Shown: positions 1 through 9,994 of the stretch, piece after piece
How the letters are laid out: every line of letters starts with the position of its first letter
Position numbering within the stretch: position 1 is the first letter of the stretch
Assembly (NCBI GenBank): GCA_002506755.1
Contig: DAYD01000018.1
Location: forward strand, 1-64,000
From: Euryarchaeota archaeon UBA462
GTDB taxonomy: Archaea > Thermoplasmatota > Poseidoniia > Poseidoniales > Thalassarchaeaceae
Length of the DNA: 64,000 nt
Direction: 5' to 3'
Translations under genes and position numbers: made by a program
Notes under the pieces: generated by a model
What the model saw: only the letters and a program-made list of their open reading frames with translations
Databases searched by the model: none
What the model was told of the DNA's origin: nothing

Positions 1-523
1 GTCCCTGGCCCTGTCCTTCTCCATCTTCGCCTTCACCACCGCCCTCGGTGCCGCCATCCCCGGTCCCATCACCTTGGAAATCGGGATCGTAGGCATCGGG
101 GATTCCGTCTCCGTCGGAATCTGATGCAGCTCCGTCGTTCGGATCGTTTGGATAGGCGTCATTGGCGTCGTTGGTGCCGTCCCCGTCCGTATCTGCATTG
201 TTTGGGTTGGTTCCGGACTCGTATTCTTCCAGGTTTGAGAGGCTGTCTCCGTCAGGATCAGCGCTTCCATCCGAGGCTGAGTTGGGGTTGAGACCGTAGT
301 TTACTTCCCAGCCGTCGGGCATGCCATCATTGTCGGTATCTGCATTATTCATGTCAGTTCCAGCCTGCTGCTCCTCCGCATTGGTGAGTCCGTCTCCGTC
401 CCAGTCCGCTCCTCCGTCTGAAGGATCAAGAGGGTCCGATCCATCTGCTCCCACGCCGGTAGACCCAGCCATGAGTACTAGCATTAGAGCTGTTATCATA
501 CTGTTTTTCTTTGAATTATTCAT
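1..523 (-). CDS. Secreted protein with thrombospondin type 3-like calcium repeats (N-terminal part, runs off the window)
   Basis: The ATG at 523-521 opens a reading frame that stays open to base 1, so only about the first 174 residues are visible. Residues 1 to about 25 form a signal peptide (MNNSKKNSMI, then a hydrophobic stretch ending near GSTGVGADG). The rest is a series of Asp-rich calcium-binding repeats of the TSP3/DxDxDG kind: DWDGDGLTNAEE, DTDNDGMPDGWE, DPDGDSLSNLEE, DTDGDGTNDAND, DSDGDGIPDAYD. It then becomes a Gly/Glu-rich linker (GDGGTEGGGEGEDGEG). In known proteins such repeats form rigid calcium-loaded rods on secreted or surface-attached proteins, often ahead of adhesin or enzyme domains. 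The downstream domain is outside the window, so its function cannot be assigned. It lies on the same strand as the giant surface protein and the zinc-ribbon membrane protein. Confidence 0.85.
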   Translation of the reverse strand, partial: MNNSKKNSMITALMLVLMAGSTGVGADGSDPLDPSDGGADWDGDGLTNAEEQQAGTDMNNADTDNDGMPDGWEVNYGLNPNSASDGSADPDGDSLSNLEEYESGTNPNNADTDGDGTNDANDAYPNDPNDGAASDSDGDGIPDAYDPDFQGDGTGDGGTEGGGEGEDGEGQGQG

Positions 524-605
524 TGTGTATTCACTTCCAAATTTTTGTTCCGTTGTATTGGGGGCTGATAGGAGTGAGCCGGTATGCGTGTCCGCTAACA
601 TCAAA

Positions 606-623
606 AAACGCAGCATTGCGTTT
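606..623. repeat. Perfect 7-bp hairpin in the upstream region of the TSP3 gene
   Basis: AAACGCA (606-612) and TGCGTTT (617-623) are perfectly complementary across the 4-base spacer GCAT. The hairpin lies in the 245-bp gap (524-768) between the TSP3-repeat gene and the zinc-ribbon gene, about 85 bp upstream of the TSP3 start. A second inverted pair, GGGAAC (702-707) and GTTCCC (713-718), lies nearby. They could be the terminator of the upstream minus-strand gene or an operator; the sequence does not decide. I see no convincing gene in this gap. Confidence 0.4.
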
Positions 624-768
624 CATTTGTAGTATTCCGAACTTGCTAATTCTTGTACTGGCTCCTCCTTTTTCTAACATCCAATCCAACGGGCTTTCAT
701 AGGGAACCCACTGTTCCCTCTGGCGATGGAGAAACATAGTACGTATTTAACGGGTTCCCGTGATAGTC

Positions 769-1131
769 TCAGGGGGTAATTCTAGATAGCTCAGCTCTGA
801 ATCTGGCTGACCCCATGAGGTGGCGGATCGGAATAACAATCGTGGAGAGAGCAAGTACTCCGAAGAATAGGCCCGACCAGAGTTCGATACCCCTGCCTAT
901 TCCGATATAGAGGAACCACCCCAAAACTACTGAGACCCAGGGGAGATGCCTCCGAGTGTATAGAGATAGCCTCGCATTGAGGATTTCGTCGGAATAATAC
1001 TCAGGGGTCTCTTCTTGGCCCACTAGTCCTCTCTCAATTCCACACCTTGAGCAGACCTGATACCTAGGGCCATTGCCCTTGATGAATTGGCTTTGTGGGT
1101 AATTCTGCTTGCACATCCTGCAAACTGGCAT
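769..1131 (-). CDS. Small zinc-ribbon protein with two C-terminal membrane helices
   Basis: This is a 120-residue protein. The N-terminus has two CxxC knuckles (CRMC at residues 4-7 and CSRC near 28-31), which should bind one zinc ion as a rubredoxin-like ribbon. After a charged middle (EETPEYYSDEILNARL) come two hydrophobic helices (about 64-80, WVSVVLGWFLYIGIG, and 83-103, LWSGLFFGVLALSTIVIPI). This architecture, a cytoplasmic zinc ribbon ahead of a helical hairpin, is common among small uncharacterised archaeal membrane proteins and gives no specific function. It lies 81 bp downstream of the giant surface protein on the same strand and could be co-transcribed with it. I do not recognise a named family. 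Confidence 0.7.
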   Translation of the reverse strand: MPVCRMCKQNYPQSQFIKGNGPRYQVCSRCGIERGLVGQEETPEYYSDEILNARLSLYTRRHLPWVSVVLGWFLYIGIGRGIELWSGLFFGVLALSTIVIPIRHLMGSARFRAELSRITP

Positions 1132-1212
1132 ATGGCTCGTTCGTGACCAACTGCTCCCGCTCCTTCAAGGCTACGGTCCGCCCTTAACAAATTAGATACT
1201 TGAATAGCATTA

Positions 1213-4200
1213 TCAGTCATCAAGAGCTTCGTCGATGAACGATGTATCGATGTCTTCGGAGCCTTCGTCCTCATCAAGATCATCCGCAAGGGTGTTCAGG
1301 CTCTCGAGGTCAATGTCTTCGGTATCTGATTCCAAGAGTAATTCACCTACAGAGGCATCTGTACCCCACCATTCTTCGTTTAATTCCTCCAATTGTGGCT
1401 TTGTTTCCACGGACTCTAATTCGGGTTCTACTTCGGTTCTAGGGATGGAGGATGACTCAATCTCCTCTTCTTCAGAAATTCCTCTTGCCTCCCTTGCAAG
1501 CTCTTCTTCTATCTCAACCTCAATTGTCCCCATCTCCCAAGGCTTTGGAGCTGCCCTCTCCTTTGGTCTAATGATCATGATTACCCCCAAGAAAACCATC
1601 ATGGCTGAAATTAGCGCGATGAACATATTCAGATCACCATCTACCAATTGGTCAAACCATGAGGCCCCATCCTGTGACAGATCTCCTCCCGGCCCTCCTA
1701 TTGAGAATTCAGTAAGTGGGTAGACCCGGATAGAGTCCACAGTAAATCTGTGAACATCCCCATCGAAGGCTACGACTGCGAGCCAATATGTGGAAGAGGG
1801 GTCAACCGGGGTAGGGCCGATGGTGTCGAATGAGGCGTTAGATGAGTCTACGGAAGAAGCGACTAGCAAGGCGTCCCTAGTGTCTGAGAACTCCATATTG
1901 CTAGCGTAAACTGAGTAAGATACGACCCTAGGGTCTTCGGATGACTCCCAAATGGCCTCTATGGCCAAATTTGATTCATCCCAGTAGACTATGACATCAG
2001 TGACCATTGGAAGGTGGAGTCCCGGATCGAGAGATTCCTCATCGACTGGGCTGATCATGGATGTCTCGAGATTCTCTGTCCACGAGTTCCCCGATGAGTC
2101 GACGGCCACCACAGCGACCCACATTGGGACGTTGGGTTGTATCTGGGCCCCTCCTGATACCCTCTCCAGCAGAGTCTTGTCCCACTCTGTCCTGTCCAAT
2201 ACAAGAGCCGGTTCCAGCCCGTTGGTGCTATCAAATGGAGACCCAGTTACTGCATATATCCAGTACTCGCCAATGTCCTCTGAGCTGCTGGCCTCGAAAG
2301 AGACGAAGACTCCGTTACCGGAATCCGGTGATCGGTCTTCCAGATTGGGAGCTGGTACTCTGTCCGGGGGAGATATGTCTCCGCTATTGTCGATAGGGGT
2401 GACCAATGCCATGTGTTCTCCAAGTCCGGTTAGGGCTACATTCCCTGCAACATCGTGAATTGTGACAGTCACGTAAAGTGGTATGTCAGGGGATATTCCC
2501 GAGAGAGAAAGAGAGTCGGCTTCTGTCCCGTAAAGTGCGCTTCCCACGGTAACCTCTAGTCTCGGGGAGTTTCCAATCTGCCTCTGATCGATAGTAATTA
2601 GACCGCAGGCTCCACTAATTTCGCAAGCCGCCGATACCTCTGTTAGATCATCCAGAGGATAGTCTGAAACCCAGATGGTGTAATGGCTGAAGTCAGGTGC
2701 AGAAGAGCGATCCCAGCTTATGTCGACAGCTGTTCCGTCGTCCGCTGGATGGTCCCATGCCTGTAATCCCGACACCGGATCAGGAGGATTTCCTTGCATG
2801 GAGTCGAAATCTGAGAATGTGGTAGTTTCCACGATTTGCACATTGTCAAGATCTTTGTTCCCCCAGTCGTCGACAGCGACTACTCCAATCCAGTATACGA
2901 CCTCGTTGTCAAGGGTCGAGTTTCCTATCGAGTCTACGATCATCTCTTCAGTACTACAATCCGGTACGAACGAGGCAACTGGCCACCCATCCACAGAGGA
3001 TGGAGCAGTCCATCCGGAAGCCGGAAGGATGTAGATTACGTGGTAGGAGCAGTCATCCTCCTGGTTGGGGTCCCATGTGACCAATATCCTCCCGCCCTCA
3101 TCATCTGGCACATCCTCCGCTGTAGTTCCTGTTATTGGAGAAGGAGCGATTCCGTCGTTCAAACCTCCAGCGGTTACTATTGGTCCAATAACTGTGGCAT
3201 TTGCTGAATCGTACTGTCCTGACTCATCAACACAAGCTATCACGAACCAGTAAGGAACATTGCCCTCCAGCTCCAAAACTGTAGAGTTTCCAGACCCGAA
3301 CGCGACGTTGATTGGATTGGCGAGGGCGTGGGCACTCGAAACCTCCTGCTGAACTGGCCAAATCCTCGAGTACATTGGATCAAGTTCCGTACACGCGGAC
3401 CATTCTGCTGAGACTGTTCCCGGGTTACCACCCGATATAGGTTCTACAATCAGCCACTCAGGGGGTCTGGGAACCTCATCGCTAGGCGTAGCATTACCCT
3501 CCCATGAAATTGGCTCGCCTAAGGTGCCGTCCGGATACTCGATTGAGATGGCTGCCCTGTACTGTCTCTGATCTGAGAGTGGTATCTCGGATCCATTGTT
3601 GTTCCCAGTCGTGAAAATAGTCGAAGTCTGAGACCAGAAAGATATCCTCTGATAGGAAGGCATGCCAGCCAGGTCTTGCTCTGTTGGAGTCCAATCCGGG
3701 TTGTCTGTAGAGTCCCAAACGTAGACCCTGTATGCAGACCAAGCTGAATCCTGAGCCGGTAGCCACGAGGCCTGTAGGACCCCTCCCCCGTCATTGGGCC
3801 TGTCATACAGGCCTGTCATTAGGGTCGGTGACTCCAGTCTCTCCCAATCATAGGTGACTCTGATTTTTATTTTGCCATCATCAGGAGACTGTAGTTGTAG
3901 ATGCACATATGATGATGTGGAGCCTGGTGGGGTGTTGAAGATAGCATCCTGGAAGGACTCCTCTATTTGCGGGTTAAGCGAAGCCAAATCCCATGATCCT
4001 GAGTAGTTTAATATCGTAGACTTAGCCCAAATCCATGCCCCTCTCTGGGGAGAAGAAAATGTGACAGAGCCCGGAAACAAAAGAAGATCAGAGGAGTTTG
4101 CTTGATTGGGATCTAGGGGGATGGAAATTGTAGATTGGTGATCCACCAGTACAGTGGACATTCCAGGAACTGTGCTATCTGTTATGTCAGCAGACATGCC

Positions 4201-7200
4201 AGCAAATATTGCAGTAAGTGGAGTGGCTCTTCGCTGTGCTTCTCTATCTATCTGGTTAAGTGTCTCCATCGGCCTGTAAATGTGAAGGCCGTCCTCGCCT
4301 ATTGTAGCTAGCCCAAACCATGGATCGGCATCAGCCGATATTGCCCCAACCATCTCTCCTATCTTTATCACCTCGTGATCACCTGATGAACGAAGAATGC
4401 TAATTTTTCCTGATGATACTGCTGCTAAATGAGTCCCATCAGAAGCCAAATCTATGATTGGCCAAGCCTGTAAATCCAATGCACCGGGTCCCGCCTCCAT
4501 AATCATCGAAGTTCCGTTCCAGTGAACTATTGGTTGGCTTGAGGTGGCAATATGAACGCCCCATTGGTCTGCTTCAACGGCCCCGACATCATTGCTTGGG
4601 ATCATATCGATGTTGTAAGTCCCGTTTGCGGTATCGGTGGATAGGTCCCATGCTGAGGCTCCTGGTCTCGTAACACCCTGACCATTATGGGAAATGAACA
4701 AAGCCGCATCGTGATATATTGTTGAAGTAGTCCCCGTGACAGTATCGTTAACCACCCTCGATACAGGGCCTGCGTACACTATTCCAGACACGAAATCGCC
4801 CAATAGTCCATCTGATCTACCTGCATAGCCAGAAACTGAAAGATTCTGATCCAAGGAAATAATTCCTATTGGCCCCCCAATTAGAACGGTTCCATTGCCC
4901 AAAACTGGACTAGGAGGAACGAATAGGTGATTGGATATGGGGGTTGGAAGTCCATCTATTGTGGTTATTGGATCGTCCCAATCGTCCCTTGTCGTATTCC
5001 ACAACCCTATTCCGCCATGTGTAGATACCAGGATATGCTCCCCGAACTCAACGAAATCTGTCACTATATTGCTTGGAAGACCAGCAATTAGGCTTCCATG
5101 GCCCCATGTCCTGTTCATGGGATCGAATTGCTGGAAACCAGCAGAGCTGCCATCCCATCCCATGAGACCCACGTACATCTCCCCTCCATCGAGAAATATT
5201 CCATCCATCTGGTTGTGTAAAGGTGCTGGGGTAGGCTGGAAGGCCCTTTGACTCAAATTAACAGAGAATAGCCCGCCTCCGACCGTACTCACCCATATCT
5301 CTTGCCCGATCAACATGATCTCGTTGATGCTCTCGAAAATCGAGTCGTATCCGTACTGCCAGTCAACTGACCCGTTGCCGAGCAGCTCCCCCTGTAGAAT
5401 GGTCGAGCCGAGGTAGGATTGGTCAGAGGAGCCGACTGTCACCCAGACATGGGTATCATTGGAAATCATCTCATGAACTACTCCGGAGGGCAATCCAACC
5501 AACTCGTCGAAGCCTCCCTCGATTAGGCCGGTAATGTCCAGTCTGTCGACCCGATTAATTCCAGATAGATCCCCCGACCTACCTATGGCATATTCTCTCG
5601 AGCTCGGGGATGGCGACCTTACAATGGAGCAAGAGTCCATTCCCATGCCAATGACCAGCCCTGATGATGCAGATGACCCAGAGGTGACCACTCTGGTAAT
5701 TCCGCCTGCTCCGTCGTAATGTGAAATTAAGAGTAAGTCACCATCGTGCAGCATCCCTTGGGGAAACACCTTGTCGCCTGAGATGCCCATGTCCGTAGTG
5801 AGTGTTCCAAGGAAATTGTTCGAGAAGTAGTCGAAACGATCAATTCCCACGTCTTCTGAGTCGAACCCTATGTACATGATATCGTTATCTTCGTCACATG
5901 CCAAAGCTCTGACATCCCTATCTACTAGATTCGAATTGTCTTGCGTGATTGGCGAAATCCACTCCTCTATTATTCCGTCTCCGTCATGATCTGCCAAGTC
6001 GAATCTGGCCACACCACCTCCCGATACCCACCATTGCCAAGCAGAGAAGCCCATCGCAATGTTAACAATATCATGGCAAACTATGATATCGGCCCCGTAT
6101 CCATCTGGAATCTCGCCGTTGTCCACCTCCCATACAGTCCAATTGCTATTGTTTCCAGAGAGCCTCATGATATGGCCATCGTTGCCGTACCCGGAGGAAG
6201 CCCAGAGATCCTCACCTACTACCTTCATGGAATAAAAGTCCAGTTCTGACTCTGTTGGGAGTCCGTCACCCGGCAGCCATGATGACAGCCAAGATTCGTT
6301 CACCGGATCCCAGCGAAGAATCCCGTTCATGCTAGCAAATAGGTACTCCCCCTCGAACTCGACCATCCCTCTGATTCTACCGTCAACATCGTTCCACTGG
6401 TTCAGAAGAGTCATATTCTGGGCCGAAAATCGTCTTAGGATGTTCTCACCATAAGCAACCCAGAGCTCGCATGAAGTGTTGAGGGGGAAGCAGTCCCCGA
6501 GGTATCGAGCATTTACCCTACCCACATCTCCGATTGTTTCTAGGTCGTCTTCCCATAGATTGGAGGTGAAATTCCACCGAACGATAGTTCCAGGATCTCC
6601 GGAACCCCCCCACCCTGAGGTTTCTACAACGCTAATCCAAATCTCTTCACCGATCATATTCATTCCGTGGATTACGCCTTGGAACCCAAGTTTCTGACCG
6701 ACGTCTAATTCTTGGAGAGATGTATTGTTGTTCAAGTTGATCCTGTGTACCTCATCCCTCGAGTTCCAAGAGTTTGCCCTCTGGGGGGAATAATACATTA
6801 TGTCGTCAGCGATCAAAATCTCAGCAGGAGAGAAGTTAGGTAGGGTAGGTCCATTTTGGTTTGTACCCCGATCCCATTGAAGGATTACCGAGCTACTAAT
6901 CAGGTCTATGAGAATAAGGCCAAAGTCTCCTCCTGCCCACATCGTTCCTTCCTGCCTTCCCTCGACAAGAGCTGTGACATCGTCATCGTCCAGTATCCCC
7001 TGTGAGCCGTCCCAAGGAGTCATCCATTGGGATGAGCTGAGGTTGTAACGGCCTATTCCTAGATTTTCAAAACCTAGGTACAATACGTCATTGAATTTTA
7101 CAACTCTCGACCTCTCGGTATCGTCTCCAGCGGTCCACACCTCTACTACGGATCCATTTGAAGTATTGATTACAGCTGCTCCTTCGGTGGTTCCAGCATA

Positions 7201-9807
7201 GAGGAGGTCTCCACCTATTGGGTCTACAGATATGACAAATCTGGATGGCATGCCATCTCCACCACCCCCATTCCCTCCGCCACCACCAGTGGTCCAGCAA
7301 TCCTCCATAGTGAATTGAGTCTGAGTTCCTGTTGGCCAGTTCCACATACAGGCACCTCTATTGGTTCCTGCATACACTCCATTAGCATCGCTAGTTACAT
7401 CGTAGAATTCGAATGGGTCGTTGTTCCATCCGGGAATACTCGTAGGGAGGTAGTTCCAGTTACTTCCATCCCAACGGGCTAGTCCACCATTGCTATTTGC
7501 ACCCGTATTTTGGACCTCTGATCCTACTAATATTCCACCAAAGAAGTCAACTGATATTGCGCTGACATCTTCGTCTGGGATTCCATTGGGGTCATCAGGG
7601 GTCCATAGATCGATTATGTCTCTTGTTAACCTATCAATTATTAGAATCCCCAAACCGGGTAATCCCAGGTAAATCTCATCCTCGTCTACTGCAATGGGAG
7701 TAGAGTCTAGATTGTCGACACCAAGAGACTGCCATGAGCCGATTATCGAGGGAATAGTCAGATCTATTCTCATTACACCTGCCTCCTCGGTCGCAATATA
7801 TGCGATTCCGAACCTAGTAGCAATGTCTCTGATGCTATTTGAGTCGAGGCCTTCAGTCTCGGAAAAAGTCTCTGTCACGGAATTCGAATTGGTTGAGTAT
7901 AACGAGACTCCGGAGTCCGCGTGCCCAATCACCAAAGTCTTAGTCGTGGAGTCGAATGCCATGCTCGTGACCTGGGGGGAGTTTAGGCCCTGTATAGATC
8001 CAAAATATGACCCATCAACGCTACTCAATCTCTGTACGCCACCTGAAGAGGTCCCTACAAAGACCCACCCTCCTTTGTCTTGGACTATAGAAGTGATGTC
8101 ACCTATTTCCAGCTGACTGGAGGACAATTCGCTTAGATCTATGGGATCTTTCCAAAGATTGTCCTGATTGTCTAAAATGTCGATGACGCTTCCGGATGCT
8201 ATCCAATGCTCACCTGCCTCGCCATCATCAATAATTGCGGTGACCTCAGCATCCTCAATAGAAGGACTGCTAACCAATGAGAAGGAACCGTCGGGTGAGT
8301 CTAGAAGTATCCTGCCAATCTTCCCAGAAGAGTCACCCACCAAGGCTAGGGAATCTGAAGGGGAACGTGATAGCCCACCTGGCCAAGCTATGATGCTTGT
8401 TCCTGATTCAGTGAGACCCAAATCCTCCATTTCTATATCCGACCCGAAAAGTAGCACTTCTGTGTCGTATGGCTGCACTTGTTGATCACCTAGAATATAC
8501 AACCATCCAGGAGCAACTGCGAGACCGTTAATCTCATCTGATGAGAGCCAGTTAGATGAAGACCAAGATGGTAGCCAAGACAATGTCGAAAGGTCGAATC
8601 TATCTATCCCGGAGTCCTTCGTGGCGATGTAAAGAAGGTCATTATCAATCACGATATCGGATATTGAATCAGAAGACAATAGGTTCGCACTGTCCCATAC
8701 GATATTCCTTTCCAGAACAATTGTTGTGGGATCAGTGGATGAGACATTATATTCTATCACTCTAATCCCATGCTCCTCGGTAGCCAAAAAAAGCTCTCTT
8801 CCTTTTACGATCAATCCTGTAGGGGTCTCAAGCTCAGACCCAGAGCAGAATTCAACTGTCTTCCATGAAGCGCTTCTTGAGGGCATCAGATAATTCAGCT
8901 TGCATTCGGAAACGGCCCATAGGACACCGTAGATATCAGAATTGACTGCAAGGATTGGATCTGAATCTGTTGTGTTAGCGTCTCGTGGGAAGTTATTCAC
9001 TACACTTGAATCTGACAACCTCATTGCGGTTATATTCCCTGTGGAGTCGCCCACGTATAGCCTATCTCTGTTCGGATCTGCATATATAGAGCGACCATTA
9101 ATGTCAGGGACAATATCGATAATTCTCTTCATTGAATTGTCATCTAGTTGCAGTAGATCATCATCAAGCAGTAGGTAAAGCCGTCCATCATCATTATTGT
9201 ATGCACTTCCATGGAGGGATACTTCAAGCGGACTAAGCGAAAGTTTTGGATCGACGGGCCTCAAAGCCTCGATAACCAAGTCAGTAATTTCAATTCCTGT
9301 GGGAATATTCCAAGATGCATCACTAATTGTATTTGGTTTAAGGGATGAGTCCAGAATTCCTCCGACCAATGTTGGTGGATTGTCAGCAAAAGTGTTCTGA
9401 CGCCCCAAACCTCCAAGGTCACTCCAATCCAATACACTAGTTTGAGGGTTCATCACTGCAATCTGTGGCTGGTTTACCCATGTCCCATCGCTACCGTTCA
9501 CTGCAATTTCCAGAGTTAGATTATCGATTACAGCTCCAGGGGCAAACTCTAGGAACAGGTCGCCGATCGCAGGTGTGCCATTCTCCAGGTTAGACCCAGT
9601 CGCTTCCAGTACAATCCACCCTGTGTCGTTACTTCCGCTCTCACCCCATGCTACGTGTGAGGATTCTCCCCTGTTTTTTTCATCCTCTGCAAGAAAACTA
9701 GGGTTTTGAAAATTGGAAAAAGTGCTGGCCCAGGGTAATAGAATCATAAGAAAGACAAGGCCGATCGCCTTGGTTCTGGGTTCAGTCAATTTTCGAATAG
9801 GGTGCAT
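1213..9807 (-). CDS. Giant (2864-residue) cell-surface protein: beta-propeller repeats, FN3-like repeats, C-terminal anchor and acidic tail
   Basis: The N-terminus has a basic region and a signal peptide (about residues 15-31, IGLVFLMILLPWAS). From about residue 190 to 1950 there are many propeller-blade repeats of the form ITD-V-D--LYIATKDSGIDRFD or WVGT-GGVQRLS, which resemble two-component-regulator (Reg_prop/YVTN) propellers. A poly-Gly linker lies near 843-856 (TTGGGGGNGGGGDG). About six FN3-like sandwiches, spaced 110-130 residues, follow from about 1990 to 2700, each with a core like V--SW----------Y-IY. One membrane helix lies near 2728-2746 (MFIALISAMMVFLGVIMII), followed by RPKER and a roughly 110-residue Glu/Asp-rich cytoplasmic tail. 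The topology is type I with a huge exported part. Such proteins in marine Thermoplasmatota are assumed to bind substrate or cells; the ligand is unknown. An AT-rich TATA-like element (CATAAATT, about 9834-9841) lies about 30 bp before the ATG, consistent with leaderless transcription. Confidence 0.85.
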   Translation of the reverse strand: MHPIRKLTEPRTKAIGLVFLMILLPWASTFSNFQNPSFLAEDEKNRGESSHVAWGESGSNDTGWIVLEATGSNLENGTPAIGDLFLEFAPGAVIDNLTLEIAVNGSDGTWVNQPQIAVMNPQTSVLDWSDLGGLGRQNTFADNPPTLVGGILDSSLKPNTISDASWNIPTGIEITDLVIEALRPVDPKLSLSPLEVSLHGSAYNNDDGRLYLLLDDDLLQLDDNSMKRIIDIVPDINGRSIYADPNRDRLYVGDSTGNITAMRLSDSSVVNNFPRDANTTDSDPILAVNSDIYGVLWAVSECKLNYLMPSRSASWKTVEFCSGSELETPTGLIVKGRELFLATEEHGIRVIEYNVSSTDPTTIVLERNIVWDSANLLSSDSISDIVIDNDLLYIATKDSGIDRFDLSTLSWLPSWSSSNWLSSDEINGLAVAPGWLYILGDQQVQPYDTEVLLFGSDIEMEDLGLTESGTSIIAWPGGLSRSPSDSLALVGDSSGKIGRILLDSPDGSFSLVSSPSIEDAEVTAIIDDGEAGEHWIASGSVIDILDNQDNLWKDPIDLSELSSSQLEIGDITSIVQDKGGWVFVGTSSGGVQRLSSVDGSYFGSIQGLNSPQVTSMAFDSTTKTLVIGHADSGVSLYSTNSNSVTETFSETEGLDSNSIRDIATRFGIAYIATEEAGVMRIDLTIPSIIGSWQSLGVDNLDSTPIAVDEDEIYLGLPGLGILIIDRLTRDIIDLWTPDDPNGIPDEDVSAISVDFFGGILVGSEVQNTGANSNGGLARWDGSNWNYLPTSIPGWNNDPFEFYDVTSDANGVYAGTNRGACMWNWPTGTQTQFTMEDCWTTGGGGGNGGGGDGMPSRFVISVDPIGGDLLYAGTTEGAAVINTSNGSVVEVWTAGDDTERSRVVKFNDVLYLGFENLGIGRYNLSSSQWMTPWDGSQGILDDDDVTALVEGRQEGTMWAGGDFGLILIDLISSSVILQWDRGTNQNGPTLPNFSPAEILIADDIMYYSPQRANSWNSRDEVHRINLNNNTSLQELDVGQKLGFQGVIHGMNMIGEEIWISVVETSGWGGSGDPGTIVRWNFTSNLWEDDLETIGDVGRVNARYLGDCFPLNTSCELWVAYGENILRRFSAQNMTLLNQWNDVDGRIRGMVEFEGEYLFASMNGILRWDPVNESWLSSWLPGDGLPTESELDFYSMKVVGEDLWASSGYGNDGHIMRLSGNNSNWTVWEVDNGEIPDGYGADIIVCHDIVNIAMGFSAWQWWVSGGGVARFDLADHDGDGIIEEWISPITQDNSNLVDRDVRALACDEDNDIMYIGFDSEDVGIDRFDYFSNNFLGTLTTDMGISGDKVFPQGMLHDGDLLLISHYDGAGGITRVVTSGSSASSGLVIGMGMDSCSIVRSPSPSSREYAIGRSGDLSGINRVDRLDITGLIEGGFDELVGLPSGVVHEMISNDTHVWVTVGSSDQSYLGSTILQGELLGNGSVDWQYGYDSIFESINEIMLIGQEIWVSTVGGGLFSVNLSQRAFQPTPAPLHNQMDGIFLDGGEMYVGLMGWDGSSAGFQQFDPMNRTWGHGSLIAGLPSNIVTDFVEFGEHILVSTHGGIGLWNTTRDDWDDPITTIDGLPTPISNHLFVPPSPVLGNGTVLIGGPIGIISLDQNLSVSGYAGRSDGLLGDFVSGIVYAGPVSRVVNDTVTGTTSTIYHDAALFISHNGQGVTRPGASAWDLSTDTANGTYNIDMIPSNDVGAVEADQWGVHIATSSQPIVHWNGTSMIMEAGPGALDLQAWPIIDLASDGTHLAAVSSGKISILRSSGDHEVIKIGEMVGAISADADPWFGLATIGEDGLHIYRPMETLNQIDREAQRRATPLTAIFAGMSADITDSTVPGMSTVLVDHQSTISIPLDPNQANSSDLLLFPGSVTFSSPQRGAWIWAKSTILNYSGSWDLASLNPQIEESFQDAIFNTPPGSTSSYVHLQLQSPDDGKIKIRVTYDWERLESPTLMTGLYDRPNDGGGVLQASWLPAQDSAWSAYRVYVWDSTDNPDWTPTEQDLAGMPSYQRISFWSQTSTIFTTGNNNGSEIPLSDQRQYRAAISIEYPDGTLGEPISWEGNATPSDEVPRPPEWLIVEPISGGNPGTVSAEWSACTELDPMYSRIWPVQQEVSSAHALANPINVAFGSGNSTVLELEGNVPYWFVIACVDESGQYDSANATVIGPIVTAGGLNDGIAPSPITGTTAEDVPDDEGGRILVTWDPNQEDDCSYHVIYILPASGWTAPSSVDGWPVASFVPDCSTEEMIVDSIGNSTLDNEVVYWIGVVAVDDWGNKDLDNVQIVETTTFSDFDSMQGNPPDPVSGLQAWDHPADDGTAVDISWDRSSAPDFSHYTIWVSDYPLDDLTEVSAACEISGACGLITIDQRQIGNSPRLEVTVGSALYGTEADSLSLSGISPDIPLYVTVTIHDVAGNVALTGLGEHMALVTPIDNSGDISPPDRVPAPNLEDRSPDSGNGVFVSFEASSSEDIGEYWIYAVTGSPFDSTNGLEPALVLDRTEWDKTLLERVSGGAQIQPNVPMWVAVVAVDSSGNSWTENLETSMISPVDEESLDPGLHLPMVTDVIVYWDESNLAIEAIWESSEDPRVVSYSVYASNMEFSDTRDALLVASSVDSSNASFDTIGPTPVDPSSTYWLAVVAFDGDVHRFTVDSIRVYPLTEFSIGGPGGDLSQDGASWFDQLVDGDLNMFIALISAMMVFLGVIMIIRPKERAAPKPWEMGTIEVEIEEELAREARGISEEEEIESSSIPRTEVEPELESVETKPQLEELNEEWWGTDASVGELLLESDTEDIDLESLNTLADDLDEDEGSEDIDTSFIDEALDD

Positions 9808-9983
9808 GTGTCGATTAGAGCCCCTCGATGTGGAATTTATGAAGGGTATGGGTAGTCGACTGTGACTTGCTCATCGTTGCAATCAGAAGATTTGGAAATA
9901 ACTCCAATCGAGTGTGTATTGGCCGATAATCAACCGATAAGCAATAGGATAGCATCATAGGAGATGGTCATTCCGGAATACCC

Positions 9984-9992
9984 GAGGTGATC
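9984..9992 (+). promoter_or_regulatory. Strong Shine-Dalgarno of maeB
   Basis: GAGGTGATC lies just before the ATG at 9995 and is a long complement to the 3' tail of archaeal 16S rRNA (ATCACCTC). It fixes the start of maeB and implies a leadered transcript from the 187-bp divergent promoter region 9808-9994. Confidence 0.7.
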
Positions 9993-9994
9993 CC

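Noticed and set aside
531..737. A 68-codon minus-strand frame between the TSP3 gene and the zinc-ribbon gene
   Set aside because: No recognisable motif and no good ribosome site; it spans the hairpins and the likely promoter of the TSP3 gene. A chance frame is more likely.
7088..7345. Trp/Arg-rich minus-strand frame inside the giant surface protein
   Set aside because: It is an alternative frame over the Gly-rich linker; the giant frame shows clear propeller repeats and FN3 domains through the same bases.
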